A stretch of DNA of 64,000 nt from contig NZ_JACSQM010000002.1 in the NCBI RefSeq assembly GCF_014836645.1, forward strand, positions 124,001-188,000. The letters run 5' to 3'. The DNA comes from Fictibacillus norfolkensis (GTDB taxonomy: Bacteria > Bacillota > Bacilli > Bacillales > Fictibacillaceae). This document shows, in pieces, positions 43,672 to 51,772 of the stretch (positions are counted from its first letter, which is position 1; every line of letters begins with the position of its first letter). Below the pieces are notes generated by a model that made no database searches, had not been told where the DNA came from, and worked only from the letters and a program-made list of their open reading frames with translations. The position numbers were made by a program, and so were the translations under genes.

Positions 43672-44664
43672 TTGAAATTTGGAGTTATTGGAACGAATTG
43701 GATCACAGAGAGTTTTATTTCTGCTGCAAGAGAAGTAAATGGTTTTACACTGAATGCTGTCTATTCACGTACAGAAGAAAAAGCAAAAGAATTTGCTGAG
43801 AAGAATGGTGCAAAACATACGTTTACTGATTTAGAAAAGATGGCTGCTAGTGATGAAATTGAAGCGGTGTATATTGCTAGTCCAAACTCATTTCACGCAG
43901 AGTATGCCATCACGCTCATGAACCAAGGCAAGCATGTAATCTGTGAAAAGCCTATGGCATCTAATGTTAGTGAAGTAGAAAAAATGATAGCTGTTGCTAA
44001 GGAAAACAATGTGTTGCTCATGGAAGCCATGCGTTCAACCGTGATGCCGAACTTTAGAAGCATTCAAGAGAACCTTCATAAGATCGGTAAAGTTCGCCGT
44101 TATTTTGCAAACTCCTGTCAGTACTCATCTCGTTATGATAAGTATAAGGAAGGCACGATCCTTAACGCTTTTAAACCGGAGTTCTCAAATGGTTCATTGA
44201 TGGATATCGGAATTTATTGTTTATACCCAATGGTCGTTCTCTTTGGAGAGCCTCGCGAGGTTAAAGCAAACGCCTACCTGCTCGAATCTGGCGTAGATGG
44301 TGAAGGAAGTATTCTTTTAAACTATGGAGAGAGCGAAGCCGTCGTGATGTACTCTAAGATTTCTAACTCTTACGTCCCATCAGAAATCCAAGGTGAAAAC
44401 GGAAGTATTCTAATCGATCATATACAGGATATGACGAAGATCGAGATTCGCTATCGCGATGGCCGTACAGAGAACATCACCGTTGAACAAGACAAACCGA
44501 AGATGTATTACGAAGCAAAAGAATTTATTGAACTGATCGAACGTGGTGAACTTGAGTCTAAAGTAAATTCCCACGCAAATTCACTTGCTGTTATGAAGAT
44601 TATGGATGAGGCTAGAAAACAAGTTGGAGTTGCTTATCCAGCTGACCGATCAAACAACGTGTAA
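43672..44664 (+). CDS. Gfo/Idh/MocA-family NAD(P)-dependent oxidoreductase
   Basis: 330 residues, TTG start after AAAGGATG. Rossmann motif 'FGVIGTNWITESF' and the family signature 'CEKPMA' with 'EAVYIASPNSFHAEYA' are present; the C-terminal domain is of the MocA/IdhA type. The substrate (sugar, inositol or related polyol) is not determined. It lies just upstream of the DsbA-like gene but ends 54 bases before it. Confidence 0.9.
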   Translation: MKFGVIGTNWITESFISAAREVNGFTLNAVYSRTEEKAKEFAEKNGAKHTFTDLEKMAASDEIEAVYIASPNSFHAEYAITLMNQGKHVICEKPMASNVSEVEKMIAVAKENNVLLMEAMRSTVMPNFRSIQENLHKIGKVRRYFANSCQYSSRYDKYKEGTILNAFKPEFSNGSLMDIGIYCLYPMVVLFGEPREVKANAYLLESGVDGEGSILLNYGESEAVVMYSKISNSYVPSEIQGENGSILIDHIQDMTKIEIRYRDGRTENITVEQDKPKMYYEAKEFIELIERGELESKVNSHANSLAVMKIMDEARKQVGVAYPADRSNNV

Positions 44665-44718
44665 AAATGACGAAATCCTTATATACTAGAGTTGAACACT
44701 AATTTGGGGGGATATTCT

Positions 44719-45420
44719 ATGTTACACATCGAAATGTGGACAGACTTTGCTTGACCATTCTGCTATATTGGCAAAAAGCGTCTGGAGGACGCTATTAAAA
44801 AGATAAATTATCCTATTGAAGTAACGTATCGCTGCTTCGAACTGGATCCTGCAATGGAACGTGACGTCAACGAAAACATCTATGAAAAATTATCTAAAAA
44901 ATATGGCATGAGTATTGACGCCGCTAAAGCAAACACGCAAAACGTGATACAAATGGCGAAGGATTCCGGACTAGAGTATCACATGGATACGATGATTTTA
45001 ACCAATACCTTTGATGCTCACCGTTTGACGATGCTTGCTAAAAAAGAAGGTAAGATGCAGGAGATGACAGAACGCATTTTATACGCCTTTTTTACAGAAT
45101 CAAAACATATAGGAGATCATGAAACTTTAGCAGATCTTGCAGAAGATGTTGGTTTAAATAGAGAAACTGTAATACAGATGCTTTCAAGCGATGAGATGGC
45201 TGATGAGGTTAGAGCTGATGAAGAAACAGCAAAAGCATATGGAGTAACAGGCGTACCATTCTATCTTATCGACAAAAAATATGCGCTTACTGGTGCACAG
45301 CCGACCGATGTTTTTGTACAAGCGTTGAACAAAATCATAGCTGAAAACAAAATCACGATTCTAAACAATGAAGATGGAATGAGCTGTGACGATGATGGCT
45401 GTGAAATTCCTGAGAAATAA
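44719..45420 (+). CDS. DsbA/FrnE-family oxidoreductase, candidate selenoprotein (in-frame UGA at CPFC)
   Basis: Read through the TGA at 44752-44754 (codon 12), the protein is about 233 residues, full length for FrnE-type DsbA proteins. It begins MLHIEMWTDFA-(UGA)-PFCYIGKKRL; homologues have Cys at that position (CPFCYIGK), so the UGA replaces the N-terminal nucleophilic Cys of CxxC. The rest is intact: 'GVTGVPFYLIDKKYALTGAQP' holds the cis-Pro loop. The frame is open for 222 codons after the UGA with no frameshift. GGGGGGAT lies upstream. A hairpin 28 bases after the UGA could serve as SECIS. A simple nonsense mutation is the alternative. If terminated, only an 11-residue peptide is made, with possible reinitiation at the internal ATG 44854. 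Confidence 0.75.
44777..44793 (+). promoter_or_regulatory. Candidate bacterial SECIS hairpin
   Basis: AGCGTC (44777-44782) pairs perfectly with GACGCT (44788-44793) around loop TGGAG. The loop begins 29 nt after the UGA and has G at its second base, within the 16-37 nt and G-in-first-two-loop-bases rules generally used for bacterial SECIS elements. Lower A/T pairs can extend the stem past one mismatch. Confidence 0.6.
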
Positions 45421-45440
45421 ATGAGCAGATCGTATATAGA

Positions 45441-45477
45441 AAAACGCAGAGGTATTAGCATCCTCTGCGTTCTTTTT
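45441..45477 (+). terminator. Terminator of the DsbA-like gene
   Basis: AAAACGCAGAGG (45441-45452) pairs with CCTCTGCGTT (45462-45471), followed by CTTTTT. A good terminator after the gene argues that the unit is still transcribed as one. Confidence 0.82.
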
Positions 45478-45504
45478 AACTACGGCCATAATTCCTAAGT
45501 TTAT

Positions 45505-46179
45505 TTATATAAACCTCTTTAAATATTCGCTAAATATTTTCTTCATTACTTTAGGCGTGTTTTCTAAATAAACATTAATCTGTTCCTTGTTTGATTCGAA
45601 TTTATCAGAGTTTCTCTCATCTGTTGGAAAATCAGATATTCCTTTGATTATAATACATTCAACATCATTCTTTTTGCAGATAAAAGCAATCGCACTCGCT
45701 TCTGTATCGGCGATTGTTATTTGATTTTCTTTAAGTTCTAAATAGTCCTTCCACATAACGACTGCTTTATCAGCTGTGCCAATAGTTCCAGTGTTAAAAT
45801 CATTTCCGTATTTCGATAAATCAATATCAACAATGAAGGATTGCTTAATAAAAGGTTCAACTTCTTTTACTGTACAATCATATTGAACGGCTTTATCGGG
45901 TACGAAGATTTCCAAATTACTAAACGCATCATCTATTCCTGCACATGTTCCAGCTACGATTACCTTCGTTAAGTTGAATTTTGAAATCATATACTGATTA
46001 CCACCAACACCATTTACTTTTCTTACACCTGTACTGTAAAAAACAAGTTCGGTATCATTAATTCTTCTCATGAAATACTCGCCATAAGGATAGTCGAACC
46101 GTTCATCCTTTTTTATGCGGAAATATTCTAAGGTCGCATCATATTCCCACTTTGCTGCTATGCTTATTCCTATCATCAA
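45505..46179 (-). CDS. Nucleoside phosphorylase-like (MTA/SAH nucleosidase-type)
   Basis: 224 residues. PNP/UDP phosphorylase fold: 'MMIGISIAAKWEYDATLEYF', 'KVIVAGTCAGID', 'IADTEASAIAFICKKNDVECIIIKGISDFPT'. The E-S-A-A region and 'GISD' match the MTAN-like branch, but the protein is short and divergent. It may cleave a purine nucleoside or related compound. Confidence 0.75.
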   Translation of the reverse strand: MMIGISIAAKWEYDATLEYFRIKKDERFDYPYGEYFMRRINDTELVFYSTGVRKVNGVGGNQYMISKFNLTKVIVAGTCAGIDDAFSNLEIFVPDKAVQYDCTVKEVEPFIKQSFIVDIDLSKYGNDFNTGTIGTADKAVVMWKDYLELKENQITIADTEASAIAFICKKNDVECIIIKGISDFPTDERNSDKFESNKEQINVYLENTPKVMKKIFSEYLKRFI

Positions 46180-46239
46180 ACTAATCCCCTAAAACGCTTC
46201 ATATTATAAAGTCTTTTAAATCTGAACCAAAATAAAGAT

Positions 46240-46722
46240 TTATACGCTTCTCTCGACCTTCAATTCAAAATTAGGTTTTGTCACATATTCCTTATAGATT
46301 ACTTTTCCTGCATTGTTTAAATAATCACTATAGCGAGTCAGATAGGCTTCTCCCATTAACATGCCTAATACTTCTTCTTTTGGCACCCAACGGCTATCCG
46401 TCGTTTCATCTGACACCGCTAGTTCTCCGCCAATCGGCTTACATACAAAATCAAACATAACTTTCGTTGGAACGTTCGTGACTCCATCATGCCAAGTATA
46501 TTGAGCAGTATTCGAGTATACTCCAGATAAATGTGAAACGGTAATATCAATACCGCTCTCTTCCTTTGTTTCACGAACCAAAGCGTCAATTAAGTTTTCT
46601 CCTGCTTCCACCTGACCTCCCGGAAAAACCCAGCCGTTATGTATCGTTTTTACTAGTAATACATTTCCTTTTCCATCTTCTACATAGCCTGCCACTGCTA
46701 CAATATGAGTTGGCATTATCAT
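46240..46722 (-). CDS. NUDIX hydrolase
   Basis: 160 residues with GGAGG before the ATG. The Nudix box reads 'GGQVEAGENLIDALVRETKE' followed by ESGI, fitting GX5EX7REUXEEXGU. Likely removes a phosphorylated nucleoside diphosphate derivative. It is followed by the nucleosidase-like gene on the same strand. Confidence 0.9.
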   Translation of the reverse strand: MIMPTHIVAVAGYVEDGKGNVLLVKTIHNGWVFPGGQVEAGENLIDALVRETKEESGIDITVSHLSGVYSNTAQYTWHDGVTNVPTKVMFDFVCKPIGGELAVSDETTDSRWVPKEEVLGMLMGEAYLTRYSDYLNNAGKVIYKEYVTKPNFELKVERSV

Positions 46723-46828
46723 CTTTAAAACCTCCGATTGAATAGATTAATATATCCTACTCCATCATAAGGAGAATTAGAAGATATTCCCATGAACGAT
46801 TGGTGATAGATTAACTACTTTCTAAGGC

Positions 46829-47581
46829 TTATCTGTACTTGCTCAAAGCTTCAGATAAAAATTCTTTTTGATAGCCGCTTTTCTCATTGATCATGTTCAC
46901 CCAATGTTCGATTGAATGTGTTTGATCCCCTTTATGTAACCCTTCACTCGTACTTAAAAAGCTCTCCCAATCAAAGAACTCCCAGTGCGCAGTCTCATTC
47001 TTATAAGGTATTCTGCATTCAAAGAGAGGTTTTGGATAAACGTGATTCTGCGAGTATTCTGCTCCTTGTAAGAAGACATTCCTCTCAATTGGAGTTAAAT
47101 CAAATAACTGGTTTGAGACCTTGCCATTAGGCCTATGATAAAGGATCTCAATAAAATTTTGATCCCTAGATTGAACTTGGATTTCTGCCGCAGGAAAGAA
47201 TCCCTTTAACTTTTGATTCGAATAATCTTCATTATTGGTCTCAACGAGGATGGGTTGCAGCCACTGATCGCCTAAATCACACAGATACCGGTTACCCTTT
47301 TCATCTAACGCCACAACTGCAACATGTGCTTCATCTGAATGAAACTTTGAACCGATTGGAAAGGCTGTTATTCCATCATTTTTGAATTCATCTAACAACC
47401 AGAGTGCAAGATCAAAACAGTTTCCCGTATTTCCAAATTCCATTCTATGTTCTTTCATCAACGTGACGTCTCTTTGTTTCTTTGTCGAACCTTTATGGAG
47501 GTACCAAGCCTTCGTTAAGGTTTCCATAGGAAAAGAATCGAACTTCTTCCACGTTTTAAGAATAGGATGTGATGAATACAC
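46829..47581 (-). CDS. Arylamine N-acetyltransferase-like cysteine enzyme
   Basis: 250 residues, GTG start after GGGGGG. 'GNTGNCFDLALWLLDEF' with the nucleophilic Cys, 'DEAHVAVVALDEKGNRYLCDLGDQW' with His and Asp forms a Cys-His-Asp triad as in NAT or transglutaminase-like folds, though identity is low. It may acetylate amines or hydrolyse amides. The exact family is uncertain. Confidence 0.6.
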   Translation of the reverse strand: MYSSHPILKTWKKFDSFPMETLTKAWYLHKGSTKKQRDVTLMKEHRMEFGNTGNCFDLALWLLDEFKNDGITAFPIGSKFHSDEAHVAVVALDEKGNRYLCDLGDQWLQPILVETNNEDYSNQKLKGFFPAAEIQVQSRDQNFIEILYHRPNGKVSNQLFDLTPIERNVFLQGAEYSQNHVYPKPLFECRIPYKNETAHWEFFDWESFLSTSEGLHKGDQTHSIEHWVNMINEKSGYQKEFLSEALSKYR

Positions 47582-47659
47582 CTAAAATCCCCCCTTACAC
47601 ACATACTATATATTTACAGTTAAGTATATCATCGTCTAACTTTTAAAGGAGGATATGAG

Positions 47660-47926
47660 ATGGAAAGCGTAATTATTGTCAGTGAACTTTTTTTATTAAC
47701 CTCATTTGTACTTATTCTCTTTCTAAGAAAACGCACTTCTAAAAATGTAATCTCGACTCTACATCTCTATATAATTAGTGCATTACCACTTATTATTGCA
47801 GGATTGAATAGTCCTCAAGGTAACCCTAGCACACCTTTAGGGCTCGGACTTTCGTTGATTTACACATGGCTTGTCGTAGGGATCGCTATGCTTTTTTGTA
47901 TCGTACTATTGTTGAAAACAAAATGA
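47660..47926 (+). CDS. Small three-helix membrane protein
   Basis: 88 residues with AAAGGAGGATATG before the ATG. Three helices (about 2-22, 30-50, 64-86), with an extracytoplasmic Pro/Gly-rich loop 'GLNSPQGNPSTPLG'. Family not recognised. Converges on pheA. Confidence 0.7.
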   Translation: MESVIIVSELFLLTSFVLILFLRKRTSKNVISTLHLYIISALPLIIAGLNSPQGNPSTPLGLGLSLIYTWLVVGIAMLFCIVLLLKTK

Positions 47927-47931
47927 GAGTC

Positions 47932-47968
47932 AAAATAAAAAGAGCTCCGTTTTTTTTTTCGGAGCTCT
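47932..47968. terminator. Bidirectional terminator with poly-T loop
   Basis: AGAGCTCCG (47941-47949) pairs with CGGAGCTCT (47960-47968). The 10-base loop is all T. On the minus strand T5 follows. Confidence 0.85.
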
Positions 47969-47974
47969 TATCAT

Positions 47975-48799
47975 TTATAGCTTTGTTGTTCTATAGCTTC
48001 CCAACACACGTACATCATGTCCGAATGCTTCTAGAATCGTAATAGCTTTGTTCATTTTCTCTTCATGAACACCATTTTGAGCTTCTACAAAAAAATGATA
48101 CGTCCCCAGCTGCTTTTTCGTTGGTCTTGATTCAATCCACGTTAAGTTGATAGATAGCGCTGTAAATACGTTCAAGATGGATGAAAGGACACCAGAATAA
48201 TCTGATGTTGGTGAAATCAACAACATCGTTTTCGAGTTCTTGGGGTGAATTTCCGTATTCTCCTTGCTGATCACAACAAAACGAGTATGATTATTGCTGT
48301 TGTCTTGAATCCCGTTTTTTATAATTTCAAGATCAAATACCTCGGCAGCATATTTGGATGCAATGGCGGCAACATCTTTTCTTTCTTGATTGTTAACAGC
48401 TTGTGCAGCTGCAGAAGTGCTATCGTAATGCTTACTTTTCACTTTTGCTTCTCGAATAAAATCTCGACACTGAGCGAGAGCAGGAACGATTGACCATACT
48501 TCCCGTATCTCTTCTAAATGAGCTCCCTTTAATGCAAGAAGGTGCAGGGAGACTGGGAAAATAATTTCTGCTTCTACAAAGAGATCATGTCTCAACAATC
48601 CGTCAGCCGTAATATTGATCGTACCTTCAATTGAATTTTCGATCGGTACGATTCCTTTATCTGCTATACCCTCTTCTACGGCTTCAAGTACATCTACAAT
48701 AGAATCACATTTATGCCATTCATTTTCGTGATCTGCAAAATAACGAAAGGCAGCTTCTTCCGAGAAACTTCCCTGTGGACCTAGATATGCTACTTTCAT
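47975..48799 (-). CDS. pheA: Prephenate dehydratase
   Basis: 274 residues. The catalytic domain starts 'MKVAYLGPQGSFSEEAAFRYF' and contains 'IVPIENSIEGT' and the TRF motif 'NNHTRFVVIS'; a C-terminal ACT domain ('WIESRPTKKQLGTYHFFVE') binds phenylalanine for feedback inhibition. It converts prephenate to phenylpyruvate in Phe synthesis. No chorismate mutase domain is fused, as in Bacillus. Confidence 0.95.
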   Translation of the reverse strand: MKVAYLGPQGSFSEEAAFRYFADHENEWHKCDSIVDVLEAVEEGIADKGIVPIENSIEGTINITADGLLRHDLFVEAEIIFPVSLHLLALKGAHLEEIREVWSIVPALAQCRDFIREAKVKSKHYDSTSAAAQAVNNQERKDVAAIASKYAAEVFDLEIIKNGIQDNSNNHTRFVVISKENTEIHPKNSKTMLLISPTSDYSGVLSSILNVFTALSINLTWIESRPTKKQLGTYHFFVEAQNGVHEEKMNKAITILEAFGHDVRVLGSYRTTKL

Positions 48800-48859
48800 G
48801 ACTGTGATAACGCCTGCCTTTAGTTTTTCATATCAGTATACAACGATTAAGGACGTACA

Positions 48860-48885
48860 CCAACCTTTTTTCACTAAAAGGTTGG
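48860..48885 (-). other. Hairpin downstream of a DUF4871-like remnant
   Basis: CCAACCTTTT (48860-48869) pairs with AAAAGGTTGG (48876-48885). No U-run follows on the minus strand, so terminator function is uncertain. Confidence 0.45.
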
Positions 48886-48887
48886 TC

Positions 48888-49124
48888 TTATTTGACTTCA
48901 ACGACGATACTGCCGAATCTTTTCCCTCCAAAATAAGTGTCTAATCGGTAAATCCCCGACTTGCTGAACTTCATATTTGTTGGAATAGAATGAATGGATC
49001 CTATATCTTCTATAGGAGTTAAAGGACTCTCTTTTTGAAAATCATACGACCAAACCATCCCAGAATTTTGAACAAGGGCTCTTTCATGTTCACCGCTTTC
49101 CTTGTTCCGTAAAAACAGACCCCA
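48888..49124 (-). pseudogene. C-terminal remnant of a DUF4871-like exported protein
   Basis: The reverse frame reads '...NKESGEHERALVQNSGMV' and ends 'KSGIYRLDTYFGGKRFGSIVVEVK', resembling the C-terminus of Bacillus DUF4871-type lipoproteins. It is open only from a TAA at 49125-49127. No start, signal peptide or ribosome site precedes it, so the N-terminal half is lost. The adjoining plus-strand segment (49116-49254) reads '...NDTWDHLLNGISIKDY', also protein-like, as if from another broken gene. Confidence 0.5.
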
Positions 49125-49357
49125 TTACAGATAATGATACTTGGGATCACTTATTAAATGGCATCTCAATAAAAGATTATTCGAACATTACGGATGCGCA
49201 ACTTTATTCTCCTCAATCCTCCAACACTGGTTAGATGTTTTTATTCATATATTTATAAAATGTAATAAAAAGTTTACAGCAGAAGGTTTCCTAGCGAATC
49301 GTCCTGTGCTACGCTCTTATATAGGATAATATAACTAGATTAGGATGTTTTAAAAAG

Positions 49358-49501
49358 ATGTGTGATGAACAAATTGCGATAAAAATCATAAAAAAATTAG
49401 GCCGATTGTTTGAAGAATATAAATGCTGCAAATGTGAAAAGCACAAAAAAAAGTTAGTACGTGATATTCAGCTTTTGGGTGAAAAACTAGAAGAAATTTA
49501 A
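49358..49501 (+). CDS. Unannotated 47-residue Cys/Lys-rich small protein
   Basis: ATG at 49358 to TAA at 49499-49501: MCDEQIAIKIIKKLGRLFEE then a CCxC (YKCCKCEKH) and a basic helix. AGGA lies 14 bases upstream, a weak site. A clear terminator follows. The three clustered Cys could bind zinc. I cannot place it in a family. Confidence 0.45.
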   Translation: MCDEQIAIKIIKKLGRLFEEYKCCKCEKHKKKLVRDIQLLGEKLEEI

Positions 49502-49520
49502 GACAGTTCAACGAGTGGAG

Positions 49521-49548
49521 CTCAACATTTATACATGTTGAGTTTTTT
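49521..49548 (+). terminator. Terminator after the Cys/Lys-rich small gene
   Basis: CTCAACAT (49521-49528) pairs with ATGTTGAG (49535-49542), followed by T6. Confidence 0.82.
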
Positions 49549-49563
49549 GTCTTTTAAGACCAA

Positions 49564-49596
49564 AAAAAGCCGTCCAGATCATCTGGACGGATTTTT
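49564..49596. terminator. Terminator of the lipoteichoic acid synthase gene
   Basis: CCGTCCAGAT (49570-49579) pairs with ATCTGGACGG (49581-49590), with T7 on the minus strand. Confidence 0.85.
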
Positions 49597-49600
49597 GGTG

Positions 49601-51547
49601 TTACTCATTTGTTTCATTTTTAGGTTTTTCTTCTTCTTTAATATTGTAATCATACTTAGAAGGATCAACTTGCTTGAACCCTTTGACTTTGTGGAATCGT
49701 AGCAAGTCTCCATAAACTGTTCGGTCAGATAGGTCCAACTTCGTCTCTGCTTCTTTTTCGAGGGCTTTAATTGCTTTTGTTTCCTTTACAGGCTCACCGG
49801 TTTTAGAGTCGTAATATTTACCATCAATTCCTGTTACAGTAGGTGAGACAAAATCACCATTACGCAACGGAAGTACTTGATCATGATTCTTAGATAACAG
49901 ATCAGTACCGAATTGAATGTACTCTTTTGTATCCATTCCTAACAAATGCATAAGCGTTGGACGAATATCGATCTGACCTCCAACTTTATCAATGGTTCCA
50001 CCCTTTAATCCTGGTGCATGAATGAATAATGGCACCTTTTGAAGTTGTGTGTTCTCAAAAGGTGTGATCTCTTTTCCGAGTACTTTTGCCATTGATTTAT
50101 TACGCGTTTCAGCGATTCCATAATGGTCACCATACATAACGACCATCGTATTATCATATAGTCCAGCCTCTTTTAAGTCAGTAAAGAACTGTTGAAGAGC
50201 TTCGTCCATATATCTTGCCGTTTGGAAATAACGGTCTACCGTTCCATCTCCTGTTGTGTGAGGCTCGATTGTAGCTTCCTCTTCTGTAATCGGATAAGGG
50301 AAATGGTTTGATAGTGTAATGAACTTAGAGTAAAACGGCTGTTTTAACGATTTCAGCATCGGCATAGATTCTTCAAAGAACGGCTTATCTTTTAAACCAT
50401 AGTTCTCTACATCTTCCTCGTTCATATCATAATGTTCTGCATCAAAGAACTTTTGATAACCAAATCGCTTATAGATCACATCTCGATTCCAGAACGACTT
50501 GTAGTTACCATGGAATACAGCTGTCGAATAGCCTTGTTGTTCCATAATGGCTGGTGCCGCTTGATATGTGTTCTCGCCTTTTGTAGTAAATGCTGTTCCT
50601 TGTGGTAATCCATATAACGAGTTCTCAATCATAAACTCAGCATCTGCTGTTTTACCTTGTGATGTTTGGTGATAAAAATTATTAAAATACAACGTGTTTT
50701 TATCTTGTGTTAACGAGTTTAAGAAAGGTGTAACTTCTTGTCCGTTCAATTTGTAATTAATCGCAAAATTTTGCAGCGACTCTAAGTGAAGATAGATGAC
50801 GTTCATGCCTTTTGCTTTTCCGAAATATTCCGGATTTGGTTCAGCATAATTAGCCTTCACATAGTTCTCCACTTCTGTAACATCATCTGTATCTGCAAGT
50901 GCACGCTGTGCGGAAGATTTTGAGCTCACAACCGCGTCATAGAGCGTGTAGTTATACATTCCTAAATATTTTACGATATAGTTTCGGTCAAACGTTCTAG
51001 TCAACAGCTGCGGACGATCCATTTCAGCTAACAACAAGTTTGCAGATAATGCAATAACTGCAGCTAGACCAACCGTTAAGATACTTTTACGCTTTACTCT
51101 GATTGGTTCTGGATTAATTTTCTTTGTTAAAACTAATACTAATAACACTACGATATCTAGGAAAAACAGTATGTCATACGGATTGAACAGAGCTCCTATA
51201 CTATTTCCAATCGTTCCTGCATTCTCTGTCTGCGTTAGTGTTGGCAGCGTGATAAAGTCTGTGAAAAAGCGGTAATATAGCATATTTGCAAATAACATAA
51301 AGGTCATTGCAGTATTGATGATAATCATCCAAACGAATGATTTTCTACCCTTTGCAAATAAGGCTAAGCCTAAGAATAAGAGTGCTGAGCCAATAGGGTT
51401 AATAAACAAAATAAATTCTTGAAACCAACCTTGGACTCCTAAGTTAAATTCAATTTTATAAGCGGCATAAGATTTTATCCATACTAAAGCGACCGTAAGA
51501 AGGAAAAACCCCATATGTTTGTTCAGTATGTTTTTTTGGTAAATCAT
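49601..51547 (-). CDS. Lipoteichoic acid synthase-family membrane sulfatase
   Basis: 648 residues with GAGGTGAGAGAG before the ATG. Five N-terminal membrane helices (within about residues 10-180) precede an extracellular sulfatase-fold domain: 'YLHLESLQNFAINY', Thr nucleophile in 'TSQGKTADAEF', metal ligands in 'MYGDHYGI'. LtaS-type enzymes polymerise glycerol phosphate from phosphatidylglycerol onto the lipid anchor. Paralogues such as YfnI or YqgS are possible. Monocistronic. Confidence 0.93.
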   Translation of the reverse strand: MIYQKNILNKHMGFFLLTVALVWIKSYAAYKIEFNLGVQGWFQEFILFINPIGSALLFLGLALFAKGRKSFVWMIIINTAMTFMLFANMLYYRFFTDFITLPTLTQTENAGTIGNSIGALFNPYDILFFLDIVVLLVLVLTKKINPEPIRVKRKSILTVGLAAVIALSANLLLAEMDRPQLLTRTFDRNYIVKYLGMYNYTLYDAVVSSKSSAQRALADTDDVTEVENYVKANYAEPNPEYFGKAKGMNVIYLHLESLQNFAINYKLNGQEVTPFLNSLTQDKNTLYFNNFYHQTSQGKTADAEFMIENSLYGLPQGTAFTTKGENTYQAAPAIMEQQGYSTAVFHGNYKSFWNRDVIYKRFGYQKFFDAEHYDMNEEDVENYGLKDKPFFEESMPMLKSLKQPFYSKFITLSNHFPYPITEEEATIEPHTTGDGTVDRYFQTARYMDEALQQFFTDLKEAGLYDNTMVVMYGDHYGIAETRNKSMAKVLGKEITPFENTQLQKVPLFIHAPGLKGGTIDKVGGQIDIRPTLMHLLGMDTKEYIQFGTDLLSKNHDQVLPLRNGDFVSPTVTGIDGKYYDSKTGEPVKETKAIKALEKEAETKLDLSDRTVYGDLLRFHKVKGFKQVDPSKYDYNIKEEEKPKNETNE

Positions 51548-51712
51548 TCTCTCTCACCTCTAAATTTCAGTAACCAATCTATCATTCTAGTTTATTTTTA
51601 CTGTTATTTCAATATCATTTTACAAAACAATATAAAAAATAGTACACCTTATTAACTAAAAAGTCAACGAAACATACCTTCCTTATTTTCCATGGGATAT
51701 TTTAGAAATCAT

Positions 51713-51741
51713 AAAAAGCTACCCTTTCGGAGCAGCTTTTT
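51713..51741 (-). terminator. Terminator of the SelO gene
   Basis: AAAAAGCT (51713-51720) pairs with AGCTTTTT (51734-51741), with partial inner pairing. Confidence 0.6.
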
Positions 51742-51772
51742 ATTTATATGTTCTTCATTTATTTTTATGTGA

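Noticed and set aside
44752-44754. Reading the TGA in the FrnE gene as a plain nonsense mutation
   Set aside because: Not excluded, but less likely: it is the sole lesion, hits the Sec-exchangeable Cys exactly, and a SECIS-like hairpin follows. Kept as the alternative hypothesis.
48800-48860. A T-box or Phe leader ahead of pheA
   Set aside because: The short upstream region has no terminator hairpin or specifier loop pattern.
49141-49329. 62-residue forward frame near the DUF4871-like remnant
   Set aside because: TTG start without ribosome site; a different frame of the same bases is more protein-like, and neither is complete.
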